Assembly (NCBI GenBank): GCA_035417425.1
Contig: DAOLPD010000093.1
Span: 1-11,599 of the forward strand
Direction: 5' to 3'
DNA: 11,599 nt
From: BRH-c25 sp035417425
GTDB taxonomy: Bacteria > Bacillota > Clostridia > Lutisporales > Lutisporaceae
Shown: positions 1-6,745 of the stretch, piece by piece
Position numbering within the stretch: the stretch's first letter is position 1
Layout: each line of letters begins with the position of its first letter
Position numbers and translations under genes: made by a program
The notes under the pieces: generated by a model
The model's database searches: none
What the model was told of the DNA's origin: nothing
What the model saw: the letters and a program-made list of their open reading frames with translations, nothing else

Positions 1-1223
1 TCATCAAATTCTTTAACCATATTGGTGACCAAATCAGCTTTGCATAAATGTGCAGCCCTCAGCAGGTTCTTTTTCGCACCGGCGCTTATACCCAAAATCG
101 CAGCCAGATGCTCTGCTATGGCGGCAATCCTCTGCGTCTTGTCATATATTGTCCCCAAGGTTTCCTGGAATACTACATTTTTCAGCTTCTCCGCGCAGTT
201 ATCCAAGGATTCCTTCCTGTCCTCCCTATAGAAGAAGTCCGCATCAGCCAGCCTCGCTTTAAGAACCTTCTCGTTGCCTTCCTGCACCGTTTCAAGGAAG
301 CGGCTGTCCCCATTCCTCACAGTTATGAAGTAATTCATAAGATTCTTATTACTGTCTGCAACCGGAAAATATCTCTGATGCTCCTTCATGGGAGTAATGA
401 CTGCTTCCTTGGGAAGCTTAAGGTATTCGGCATCAAAACCGCCTATAAGAGCGGTAGGATACTCTACAAGATATACAATCTCCTCCAGCAGCTCTTCATC
501 CATAAGCACTTCTCCGCCTTTTTCCCTGGCCAGCTCCTCGCACTGCCTGCGTATTATTGTGCGCCTTTCCTCTTGGTCCGCAATGACAAAACCTGCCCTC
601 AGCTTATCAAAATACTCTGAAGTGTTATTTATCTCAATGCTGCCTTTAGATAACACCCTGTGTCCTTTAGTATACCGGCTGCACTGTATTCCGTCCTTGT
701 CAAACTCTATCAGCTCATCCCCCAGAATTGGCACCAGCCATCTGACAGGCCTTGCGAATCTGAAGGACTTATTGCCCCATTTCATTGACTTTGGAAAAGA
801 TATTGAAGTAAGTATATCGGGGAGTATGGTTTTCAGTACTTCTTTCACAGGCTGTCCCTTTTCCTGCTTCTTGTAGTATACATATTCCACACCGGCAAGC
901 TCCTGTATAAAAACATCGCCAAGCTCTGCCTTCTGACCCTTTAAAAAGCCCAGCAGTGCTTTGGTCGGATTTCCGTTTTCATCGTAGGCTGCTCTCTTTG
1001 ACGGCCCCTTCACCAATTCCTCCAGATTCTCCTGCTGTTCCGCAATGCCTTTGACAAAAAGCACTATTCTCCTGGGAGTGCCGTAGGCCTTTATCTCCTC
1101 AAAGGCTATCCTGTAATTTTTAAGCATTGCCTCGGAAATACTCCTGACCTGCTTTAGGGTTGAAGGCATATAATTTGCAGGAATCTCCTCAGTGCCTATT
1201 TCATATAACAAATCCTTACTCAT
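1..1223 (-). CDS. glyS: Glycyl-tRNA synthetase beta subunit, partial (3' end off the left edge)
   Basis: This is the beta subunit of the alpha2-beta2 bacterial glycyl-tRNA synthetase, which charges tRNA-Gly with glycine; the beta subunit carries tRNA-binding regions. The ATG at 1223 opens with MSKDLLYEIGTEEIPA, the conserved family N-terminus, followed by YGTPRRI, VKGPSKRAA, FRFARPVRW (residues about 160-185) and ITPMKEHQRYFPV, all diagnostic of GlyS. The last codons in the window read CKADLVTNMVKEFD, again a family motif, so the frame is intact to the edge. About 407 codons are present against a usual length near 690; the missing part should hold the C-terminal anticodon-binding-like domain. 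A strong site, GGAGGTGA, lies just upstream of the start, inside glyQ. The start overlaps the glyQ stop by 8 nt, so the two subunits are probably translationally coupled. Identification is very secure. Confidence 0.97.
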   Translation of the reverse strand, partial: MSKDLLYEIGTEEIPANYMPSTLKQVRSISEAMLKNYRIAFEEIKAYGTPRRIVLFVKGIAEQQENLEELVKGPSKRAAYDENGNPTKALLGFLKGQKAELGDVFIQELAGVEYVYYKKQEKGQPVKEVLKTILPDILTSISFPKSMKWGNKSFRFARPVRWLVPILGDELIEFDKDGIQCSRYTKGHRVLSKGSIEINNTSEYFDKLRAGFVIADQEERRTIIRRQCEELAREKGGEVLMDEELLEEIVYLVEYPTALIGGFDAEYLKLPKEAVITPMKEHQRYFPVADSNKNLMNYFITVRNGDSRFLETVQEGNEKVLKARLADADFFYREDRKESLDNCAEKLKNVVFQETLGTIYDKTQRIAAIAEHLAAILGISAGAKKNLLRAAHLCKADLVTNMVKEFD

Positions 1224-2112
1224 TTTCTTCACCTCCGAATACAGCCTTTTTGAGCAGAGGATATCCCAATTCCTCTCTCTGCTTCAGATAACCTTGAGCT
1301 ACAAGCCTTGCCAGATTTCTTACCCTTCCGATAAAACCGGTCCTTTCCGTAACGCTTATAGCCTTTCTTGCATCAAGAATGTTAAAGGTATGTGAGCATT
1401 TCAGTACGTAGTCATATGCGGGAAGTATAATGCCCTTATCCAACAGCCGTTTTGCCTCTGCCTCATATTCGTCAAAAAGTGTAAAAAGCAGTTTGGTATC
1501 GGCTTCCTCGAAACTATACTTTGAATGCTCGAATTCCGCTGTCTTGAACACATCTCCATAGTTTATCCCCGAAACCCATTCAATATCGAATACATTATTT
1601 ATATTCTGAATATACATCGCTATTCTTTCCAGGCCATAGGTCAGTTCCGCAGATTCCAGCTGACAGTCTATGCTGCCTACCTGCTGGAAGTATGTGTACT
1701 GGGTTATCTCCATTCCATCCAGCCAGACCTCCCATCCGAGTCCCCAGGCCCCAAGAGTCGGAGCCTCCCAGTTATCCTCCACAAACCTTATATCATGCTT
1801 GACGGGGTCAATCCCCAATGCTTTCAGGCTTCCCAGGTACAAATCCTGCACATTGTCGGGAGATGGCTTCAATATTACCTGAAACTGATGATGCTGATAC
1901 AGTCTGTTGGGATTCTCTCCGTACCTTGCATCCGCAGGTCTTCTTGAAGGCTCTACATAAGCCACTCTCCAAGGCTCCGGCCCCAAAGCCTTAAGGAAGG
2001 TATAAGGGCTCATTGTGCCGGCTCCCTTTTCCACATCATAAGGCTGTGCAATGATACAGTGCTGTTCAGCCCAATATTTTTGAAGCGACAGGATTATTTC
2101 TTGAAATGTCAT
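1216..2112 (-). CDS. glyQ: Glycyl-tRNA synthetase alpha subunit
   Basis: The 298-residue catalytic subunit of heterotetrameric glycyl-tRNA synthetase forms glycyl-adenylate and, with GlyS, glycyl-tRNA in the cytoplasm. It is a class II synthetase core of normal family length. Visible landmarks are the N-terminal MTFQEIILSLQKYW, the motif 2 region RRPADARYGENPNRLYQHHQ (about residues 57-76), DNWEAPTLGAWGLGWEVWLDG (113-133, first and last residues conserved) and the motif 3 region ELTYGLERIAMYI (156-168). The start is set by GGAGGG about 5 nt upstream of the ATG at 2112. It is the first gene of a glyQ-glyS unit controlled by the glycine T-box immediately upstream, so expression should rise when uncharged tRNA-Gly accumulates. 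It overlaps glyS by 8 nt. Nothing about the protein is unusual. Confidence 0.98.
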   Translation of the reverse strand: MTFQEIILSLQKYWAEQHCIIAQPYDVEKGAGTMSPYTFLKALGPEPWRVAYVEPSRRPADARYGENPNRLYQHHQFQVILKPSPDNVQDLYLGSLKALGIDPVKHDIRFVEDNWEAPTLGAWGLGWEVWLDGMEITQYTYFQQVGSIDCQLESAELTYGLERIAMYIQNINNVFDIEWVSGINYGDVFKTAEFEHSKYSFEEADTKLLFTLFDEYEAEAKRLLDKGIILPAYDYVLKCSHTFNILDARKAISVTERTGFIGRVRNLARLVAQGYLKQREELGYPLLKKAVFGGEENE

Positions 2113-2149
2113 TTTTCATCCCTCCATAATAGAATAGAAAATACAATAG

Positions 2150-2185
2150 AAAAACCCTTCATCCCTTGAAGTAAGGGACGAAAGG
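2150..2185 (-). terminator. Intrinsic terminator of the glycine T-box
   Basis: On the minus strand, CCTTTCGTCCCTT pairs with AAGGGATGAAGGG around the five-base loop ACTTC, giving a 13-bp stem with two G-U wobbles, followed directly by TTTTT. It ends 37 nt before the glyQ start. Its 5' arm is shared with the T-box antiterminator, so this is a conditional terminator. It may also stop transcripts reading through from the upstream era-recO-DUF4342 genes. Confidence 0.93.
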
Positions 2186-2371
2186 TCTGCTTCCGCGGTT
2201 CCACCCTTTTTGACTTGGAAATCTTCCAAGCCCTCTTTTTTAAGCTTATGCTCCAAAGCGCCCGTAATCACATGCATTGCCGGCTCACACCATGTGCTTT
2301 TTTATGAAGCACCTCCGGTTCTCTGATAATGCACTTCCTGATTACTCCTCTTCTTCAACACATTCTGGCAT
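2150..2371 (-). promoter_or_regulatory. Glycine T-box riboswitch leader of glyQ-glyS
   Basis: Read on the minus strand, the leader has the parts of a glycine T-box. Stem I has the S-turn AGTA followed by ATCA, which pairs with TGAT; the opposing strand then reads TACG-GGC-G, placing a GGC glycine specifier at 2260-2262 in the same relative position as in the Bacillus glyQS leader. The 2214-2230 hairpin (CTTGGAA-GAT-TTCCAAG) fits Stem III. The canonical T-box AGGGTGGAACCGCG lies at 2194-2207. Its TGGA bulge complements a UCCA acceptor end, matching the U discriminator of bacterial tRNA-Gly. The AAGGG strand (2204-2208) can pair with CCCTT (2173-2177), which is also the 5' arm of the terminator, so the antiterminator and terminator are mutually exclusive. 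Uncharged tRNA-Gly should stabilise the antiterminator and switch on glyQ-glyS. The 5' end at about 2371 is inferred from the promoter. Confidence 0.95.
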
Positions 2372-2378
2372 TAACACT

Positions 2379-2407
2379 AATTTAGCAAATCATAAATATT
2401 TTGTCAA
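2379..2407 (-). promoter_or_regulatory. Sigma-A-type promoter of glyQ-glyS
   Basis: A perfect -35 hexamer TTGACA (2402-2407) is followed by a 17-bp spacer and a -10 of TAAATT (2379-2384). The spacer is AT rich. Transcription should begin near 2371, just upstream of T-box Stem I. The -35 lies only 4 nt beyond the DUF4342 stop codon, so the promoter fills the whole junction between the two transcription units. Confidence 0.8.
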
Positions 2408-2411
2408 TATA

Positions 2412-2969
2412 CTATTGCTTAAATGTATTGTCGTTATTGCCATTGACAGCTCCGAAAGCATCTGCGGCATCTGCCATCGTAGAATTATGTCCTGCTGCCT
2501 GAGATGTCATATTTTTGAAATCATCTGCGGCATTTTTGATTTTGTCTGCCAAATTATCTGCTGTATTTGTTATTGCCTCCGATACATTAATCGTCTGCTT
2601 GTTGGGCCTTTCTACTTCTATTACGCATTTTGAAAGCAGCGCAACTGCAGTTCCTATTGCCGTAAGCTGCGGTATCATCACTGCGCTTATTGCTCCTGCA
2701 GTGACTGGGATGTCAAGTATTACATAGTCATCTTTCTTTACTCTTATTCTGTTCACGTTACCCGATTTAACTATTCCCTTCAGCTTTTCAACAGCCTCGC
2801 TGCCTTTTACCGAGATAGTCTCCGTCCACCTTTTATCTCCCGCCTCTTCAATATTTATCAAGGCATCCACTACATTGCCGTTTGCGGCTTCCAGTGCTTC
2901 CTTGGCTTCCTTATAGGTCACTCCTGTTCTATCCCTGATGATGTCAACCTTTTCCAGACTTATATCCAT
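2412..2969 (-). CDS. DUF4342 protein with N-terminal UBA-like domain
   Basis: This 185-residue protein has no established function. Residues about 1-45 (LEKVDIIRDRTGVTYKEAKE... through GNVVDALINIEE) look like a UBA/TS-N-type three-helix domain of the sort found in EF-Ts and NAC proteins. Residues about 52-122 fit DUF4342: a charged stretch (EKLKGIVKSGNVNRIRVKK), then DIPVTAGAISAV and a hydrophobic segment (about 88-114) that could be membrane-associated, ending CVIEVER. The tail from about 123 to 185 is alanine-, asparagine- and aspartate-rich and probably helical or disordered. I chose the ATG at 2969 because AAAGGAG lies 8 nt upstream and the family begins there; the longer reading frame reaching 3014 starts inside recO. 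It follows recO by 31 nt and is probably cotranscribed with it. The glyQ promoter begins 4 nt after its stop. Confidence 0.85.
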   Translation of the reverse strand: MDISLEKVDIIRDRTGVTYKEAKEALEAANGNVVDALINIEEAGDKRWTETISVKGSEAVEKLKGIVKSGNVNRIRVKKDDYVILDIPVTAGAISAVMIPQLTAIGTAVALLSKCVIEVERPNKQTINVSEAITNTADNLADKIKNAADDFKNMTSQAAGHNSTMADAADAFGAVNGNNDNTFKQ

Positions 2970-3000
2970 GGAACTTACTCCTTTCAGTACATTAATAAAT

Positions 3001-3777
3001 TTACTTCTGGGCATTCAAATCCTTCATGGAATCTAAAAAATCAAGGGACTTAAACCTTTTTTCCAGGTGGCTTTGGATGAAGGATCTTGTTATTCTTTCA
3101 ATTTCATTAAAAATAGTATTATCAATTTTCTTAGTATTTAGTCTAGAAATTTCAATGTTCAACAAAAAATTAATAGCTTCAGCCGTACCTTGGCTTATCT
3201 TGAAAACTTCTCCGGCATTTTTTTGATTTTCATCGGTGCTGCAGTTACTGCATATTACTCCGCCCAAATCAACACTGAATCTTGTATAATCCTCACTGCT
3301 CTTTCTGCATATGGCGCACCTGGCAATATTTGGCCTGTACCCGCTGATATCCATAAGCTTGAGCTGGTAGCCGACACTCAGAATCCCTATTGGTATACTT
3401 TCGGCAGAAAGATAGTATAGTGTCTTTGCAAGCAGCAGGAACAGTCTTTCACTGGGAATACCCTCATCGGAAACAGCTTCTGCAAGCTCGGCAAAATATG
3501 TGGCATAAGAAAGCCTCAGCAAATCCTTCCTTATGTTATAAAAGGTTTCTCTAGTAACTGCCTGGGAAATGTGATAAAAGCTCGTACCCTTATATAATAC
3601 GAATTCACTGAAAACAAAAACCTCAGACGATGAAAGAAGGCTGCTTTTAGGTTTTCTGCAGCCTTTGGCAATTGCTTTGATTTTTCCGTTGTTTCTCGTA
3701 AGTATCGTAAGTATCTTATCGGCTTCTCCCAGGTTGGTATACCTCAGGACTATACCTTCCGTCTTGGATATCGGCAT
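3001..3777 (-). CDS. recO: DNA repair protein RecO
   Basis: RecO works in the RecFOR pathway, annealing complementary strands and helping load RecA onto SSB-coated single-stranded DNA. The protein is 258 residues, normal for the family. The N-terminal OB-fold begins MPISKTEGIVLRYTNLGEAD and continues through GKIKAIAKGCRKPKSSL (31-47). A helical region follows, with a Cys4 zinc site (C154, C157, C176, C179; motifs CAIC and CSNC) after the conserved GYRP. The ATG at 3777 is preferred over an upstream start at 3828 because the family begins at MPISKTEGIVL and GGGAGTGA lies right before it. That binding site sits in the last codons of era, with only 4 nt between the era stop and this start, so translation is probably coupled to era. 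A B. subtilis-type small gene between era and recO is absent here. Confidence 0.96.
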   Translation of the reverse strand: MPISKTEGIVLRYTNLGEADKILTILTRNNGKIKAIAKGCRKPKSSLLSSSEVFVFSEFVLYKGTSFYHISQAVTRETFYNIRKDLLRLSYATYFAELAEAVSDEGIPSERLFLLLAKTLYYLSAESIPIGILSVGYQLKLMDISGYRPNIARCAICRKSSEDYTRFSVDLGGVICSNCSTDENQKNAGEVFKISQGTAEAINFLLNIEISRLNTKKIDNTIFNEIERITRSFIQSHLEKRFKSLDFLDSMKDLNAQK

Positions 3778-3781
3778 TGAA

Positions 3782-4684
3782 TCACTCCCAATTATACCCG
3801 AAGTTCTTAAGTGCGCTTCTGCTGTCACGCCAATTGCTTCTCACCTTGACCCAAAGCTGAAGATTGATCTTGCAATGCAGAAGGTTCTCTATGTCAATTC
3901 TGGACCTGATGCCTATCTCTTTCAGCATCCTGCCTTGCTTGCCTATTATTATCGCCTTGTGTGACTCCTTCTCACAGTATATTGTAGCCTCAATATCCAT
4001 GAGATCCTTATTTTCCCTTTCTTTCATTGAGGTAATTTCCACGGCAGTGCCATGAGGCACTTCCTCTGATGTAAGCTCAAGGACCTTCTCCCTGATAATT
4101 TCTGATACGATGAACTTCTCAGGCATATCTGTATATATGTCCTCCGGAAAATACTTGGGCCCTTCCGGCAGATGCTTCACAATTTCCTTCAGAAGCTCAT
4201 CCAGATTCTCCCCGGTGCTTGCCGAAACAGGTATTATGCTGTCAAAATAATCCTCATGCATTATTAATGAGGCGGCAATCTGTTCCAGCCTGGATTTTGG
4301 TATCTTGTCTATTTTGTTCAGCACAAGTATGACCGGGGAGTTGACCTTTTCCGCCACCTCTGCGGCATGCATGTCTCCCGGGCCTATTTCTGTGGAACAG
4401 TCAAACATGACTACAACTACATCCACGCCTTTCAAGGACTCGGTTGCCGATCTCACCATATACTCCCCCAACATATGCTTTGGCTTATGTATGCCGGGAG
4501 TATCGATAAAAACTATCTGGTACTCACTTGTAGTATAAATGCAGCGGATGGAGTTCCTTGTAGTCTGGGGTTTGCTGGAAATGATGGAGACCCGCTCACC
4601 CAGCAGTCTGTTTATAAGGGTTGATTTGCCTACATTCGGCCTTCCAATGATTGTTACAAATCCTGATTTAAATTTTGTATCCAT
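3782..4684 (-). CDS. era: GTPase Era, 16S rRNA 3'-end maturation
   Basis: Era is an essential-type GTPase that binds near the 3' end of 16S rRNA and assists 30S subunit assembly. The 300-residue protein has the full set of motifs: G1 GRPNVGKS (14-21), the effector region with PQTTRN (39-44), G3 DTPG (61-64), G4 NKID (123-126) and G5 SAS (154-156). A C-terminal type II KH domain follows with the GKQG RNA-binding loop at 248-251 and the LWVKV...W signature near 278-285. I place the start at the ATG at 4684, with AAGGAG 10 nt upstream; the extended frame to 4747 would run through the REP-like hairpin and lacks family similarity. It lies 85 bp downstream of cdd and 4 nt upstream of recO. YbeY, three genes upstream, acts on the same rRNA process. 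Confidence 0.98.
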   Translation of the reverse strand: MDTKFKSGFVTIIGRPNVGKSTLINRLLGERVSIISSKPQTTRNSIRCIYTTSEYQIVFIDTPGIHKPKHMLGEYMVRSATESLKGVDVVVVMFDCSTEIGPGDMHAAEVAEKVNSPVILVLNKIDKIPKSRLEQIAASLIMHEDYFDSIIPVSASTGENLDELLKEIVKHLPEGPKYFPEDIYTDMPEKFIVSEIIREKVLELTSEEVPHGTAVEITSMKERENKDLMDIEATIYCEKESHKAIIIGKQGRMLKEIGIRSRIDIENLLHCKINLQLWVKVRSNWRDSRSALKNFGYNWE

Positions 4685-4708
4685 AATACTACTACTCCTT
4701 ATATGAAG

Positions 4709-4755
4709 AATGCATCGCGAGACAGGAGAAACGTCCCCATGCCTCATTTCGCATC
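4709..4755. repeat. REP-like imperfect hairpin between cdd and era
   Basis: The core at 4719-4745, read on the minus strand, is GAGGCA-T-GGGGA-CGTT-TCTCC-TGTCTC. It folds into an 11-bp hairpin with two wobble pairs and one bulged T. Flanking GATGC (4751-4755) and GCATT (4709-4713) can add an outer helix across an internal loop. There is no T-run on either side, so it is not a typical terminator. Its GGGGACG...CTGTCTC form resembles repeated palindromes I recall from Clostridia and other Firmicutes that are linked with REP-associated Y1 transposases; that identity is recollection, not shown here. It occupies most of the 85-bp cdd-era gap. Confidence 0.55.
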
Positions 4756-4769
4756 ATCCTGCTAATGCG

Positions 4770-5150
4770 CTAAAATTCTATAAAAGCCTCGGGCAACAGC
4801 TCCCCGATGGTATGAATCCTTACTTTGTCTCCGCTCTTTGTAATGAGTTTTATGTCCAAACCCCATTCGGACATGAACTGCCTGCAAATTCCGCAAGGAT
4901 ATGTGAAGCCCTTCAAGCTGCTGGCAACCGCAATGGCTTCAAACTCCCTCTCTCCTTCGGATATTGCCTTTGTAAATGCAACCCTTTCCGCACATATGGT
5001 TGCACCAAAGGATGAGTTCTCGATATTGCAGCCGGTATATATCTTGCCGCTTTTGGTCAGCAGCGCCGCCCCGACTTTGAAATTCGAATATTTCACATAA
5101 GCATTTTCCATGGCTTCCTGTGCTTTTTCAATCAGAATATCATAATTCAT
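4770..5150 (-). CDS. cdd: Cytidine deaminase
   Basis: This enzyme hydrolyses cytidine and deoxycytidine to uridine and deoxyuridine in pyrimidine salvage. At 126 residues it is the short, homotetrameric form of the zinc-dependent deaminase. The catalytic motif TICAER places the zinc ligand C53 and the proton-shuttling E55, and PCGICR gives ligands C86 and C89. YSNFKVGAAL (21-30) and GCNIENSSFGA (40-50) form the nucleoside-binding part. GGGAGTGA lies 5 nt upstream of the ATG at 5150, inside the end of the preceding lipoprotein gene; the gap between the two genes is only 5 nt. The position immediately before era matches B. subtilis. Confidence 0.97.
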   Translation of the reverse strand: MNYDILIEKAQEAMENAYVKYSNFKVGAALLTKSGKIYTGCNIENSSFGATICAERVAFTKAISEGEREFEAIAVASSLKGFTYPCGICRQFMSEWGLDIKLITKSGDKVRIHTIGELLPEAFIEF

Positions 5151-5155
5151 TTATT

Positions 5156-6214
5156 TCACTCCCTGATTTCAACCTTCACATAATCCGGAACTATCTGCAC
5201 CCATGTAACTCCCTTATTCATAAGCACTTCGTTGCCCTTAAGGTCCTTGTATACCTCTTTTGCGCTCCTGCTGTCCTTGCTCCATTCGATTTCTATCAGC
5301 TTTCCTCCGCTAAGGTAATATCCTCTGCCCTTGCCGATATTCTTTATCTCCAACCGCCCTACATCGTCGAGAACCTTTCTGGTGGTTTTTTCGACAATTA
5401 TATTAGCTGCTGCTATGTCCTTTCCTGATTCCTTGTCTTTGAGCCTTGTTCCGTTTATCGTCCTATAATATAATTTGTCCTTTTCACTGTATTCATACCC
5501 GACAACATAATTCTTGCTGTAATTGAATATGATTGAGCGGGTATTCTTTCCATCCGGTTCAATAAATTCTTCGTTAAACTTGAAATACTCGGGTGCCGTT
5601 TTGTTATTGAATCTATTGCTTTCCATTACTTCTCTCATAAGCTTGGTGCTTGTATACAGATTATGGGGCATCTTTCTGTCCTTTGATCTCCAGAAGCATG
5701 GGGATCCTTTCAAATCGTTGAGAGTATTTACTTTTAGTGTGACCAGATCCTGAAGTGCCTGGGGGCTCCCGCCGCAATGCACGTATACTGCATTGAATTC
5801 AAGGGCTTTATCTATGAAATAAGGTCTCGCGCTTCTCACCGGACCGATTTTATCTGCGTGAGTGTGGTGAAAAATTGCCATATATCTCGTAATATTGCCC
5901 TCAACAGGGATTTCATATACTATCTCCGCTTCTGAAAGCCCTGATTGGGGTCTTGCGTTATATTCATTATCAATCATCACAGCTATAGGCCTGAGCTTCA
6001 AATCAGCCTCATATGTTACCAGTTCCCCCGTCAAAGGGCAAGGTGACCCCTTGGGCGGTTCGGGAGCCGGGGGCGGAGTCGGTTCGACAACCGGTTCTGG
6101 TGTGACCTCAGGTTCAACACTTGATACAGGCTCAGCGTCTTTACCGCATCCTGAAAATAATATTGCGATAATGCACAAAATCATCAGCATAAATTTACAT
6201 CTATTATTTTTCAT
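5156..6214 (-). CDS. DUF3048 lipoprotein (YerB-like)
   Basis: This is a predicted membrane-anchored, extracytoplasmic lipoprotein of 352 residues related to B. subtilis YerB; its biochemical function is not established. A basic N-terminus (MKNNRCKF) leads into a hydrophobic stretch and the lipobox LFSGC, so C23 should be the lipidated residue after signal peptidase II cleavage. Residues about 25-57 are rich in P, E and V, a flexible spacer. The N-terminal DUF3048 domain (about 58-200) shows CPLTGE, RPIAVMIDN, ARPQSGLSEAEIVYE and DKIGPVRSARPYF; the C-terminal domain (about 225-350) ends in GVTWVQIVP. I chose the ATG at 6214 because AGAGGG lies 6 nt upstream and a lipoprotein signal begins there; the frame also reaches 6259, inside ybeY. 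It sits 37 nt after ybeY and 5 nt before cdd, where dgkA is found in B. subtilis. Confidence 0.9.
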   Translation of the reverse strand: MKNNRCKFMLMILCIIAILFSGCGKDAEPVSSVEPEVTPEPVVEPTPPPAPEPPKGSPCPLTGELVTYEADLKLRPIAVMIDNEYNARPQSGLSEAEIVYEIPVEGNITRYMAIFHHTHADKIGPVRSARPYFIDKALEFNAVYVHCGGSPQALQDLVTLKVNTLNDLKGSPCFWRSKDRKMPHNLYTSTKLMREVMESNRFNNKTAPEYFKFNEEFIEPDGKNTRSIIFNYSKNYVVGYEYSEKDKLYYRTINGTRLKDKESGKDIAAANIIVEKTTRKVLDDVGRLEIKNIGKGRGYYLSGGKLIEIEWSKDSRSAKEVYKDLKGNEVLMNKGVTWVQIVPDYVKVEIRE

Positions 6215-6251
6215 TTGAGACCCTCTTTCATTAAATAGAATCACAAGATTG

Positions 6252-6734
6252 CTAATCAATCTTAATATTTTTCAGTATTTCTTCCTGCTTATCGAAAATT
6301 TCTCCCTCTGAGGCTTCTTCATCATGGTCATAGCCCAGAAGGTGCAGCATCCCATGTACCAGCAGAAAAGCCAGTTCCCGCTTAAAGCTGTGTCCGTACT
6401 CCTCTGACTGCTCCACTGCTTTTTCCATTGATATGACTATATCGCCCAATGCAATTTCCTCTTCTATATATTCGGCATTTTCATCCTCTGCATTAAGCTC
6501 TTCTTCAATGAACTCCACTAGCGGAAAGGATAATACATCCGTTTCCTTGTCAATATTCCTGTATTCTTTGTTCAGGCTTCTCATCTCTTCATTGCACACG
6601 AATGAGATACTGACCTCGAATTCTTCTTCGCACCGCTCATAGGCAAGAACCTCTTCAACTACTTGTACGACAAAAGCTTCCAAAGCCTCATCAACTTTTA
6701 CTGCTTCCTGTCTGTTATCTATTAATACCGACAT
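6252..6734 (-). CDS. ybeY: Endoribonuclease YbeY, rRNA maturation factor
   Basis: YbeY is a single-strand-specific, metal-dependent endoribonuclease implicated in 16S rRNA 3'-end processing and ribosome quality control. The 160-residue protein has the family's zinc motif HGMLHLLGYDH, with ligands H127, H131 and H137, and the upstream TDVLSFP (65-71) and LGDIVIS (96-102) blocks. Between them, residues about 73-95 form a strongly acidic insert (EEEL, EDENAEYIEEE) that is longer than in the Escherichia coli protein but of the sort seen in Firmicutes. The start is clear: AGGAGG 7 nt before the ATG at 6734, in the 11-nt gap after the yqfF/pgpH stop. Its company, a PhoH-family ATPase upstream and Era downstream, is the conserved RNA-processing neighbourhood of this cluster. 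Confidence 0.97.
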   Translation of the reverse strand: MSVLIDNRQEAVKVDEALEAFVVQVVEEVLAYERCEEEFEVSISFVCNEEMRSLNKEYRNIDKETDVLSFPLVEFIEEELNAEDENAEYIEEEIALGDIVISMEKAVEQSEEYGHSFKRELAFLLVHGMLHLLGYDHDEEASEGEIFDKQEEILKNIKID

Positions 6735-6745
6735 TTAATAACCTC

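Noticed and set aside
48..620. 190-codon plus-strand open frame, with another at 388-876
   Set aside because: Both lie antisense to glyS, which has clear family motifs throughout. They have no family resemblance or good ribosome binding site.
3778..3828. N-terminal extension of RecO overlapping era
   Set aside because: The family starts at MPISKTEGIVL, and the binding site just before 3777 fits that start.
4719..4745. Rho-independent terminator after cdd
   Set aside because: The hairpin is stable but no run of T follows on the minus strand, and era follows closely.
4685..4747. N-terminal extension of Era by 21 residues
   Set aside because: The extension runs through the REP-like hairpin and is not seen in the Era family; a good binding site supports the ATG at 4684.
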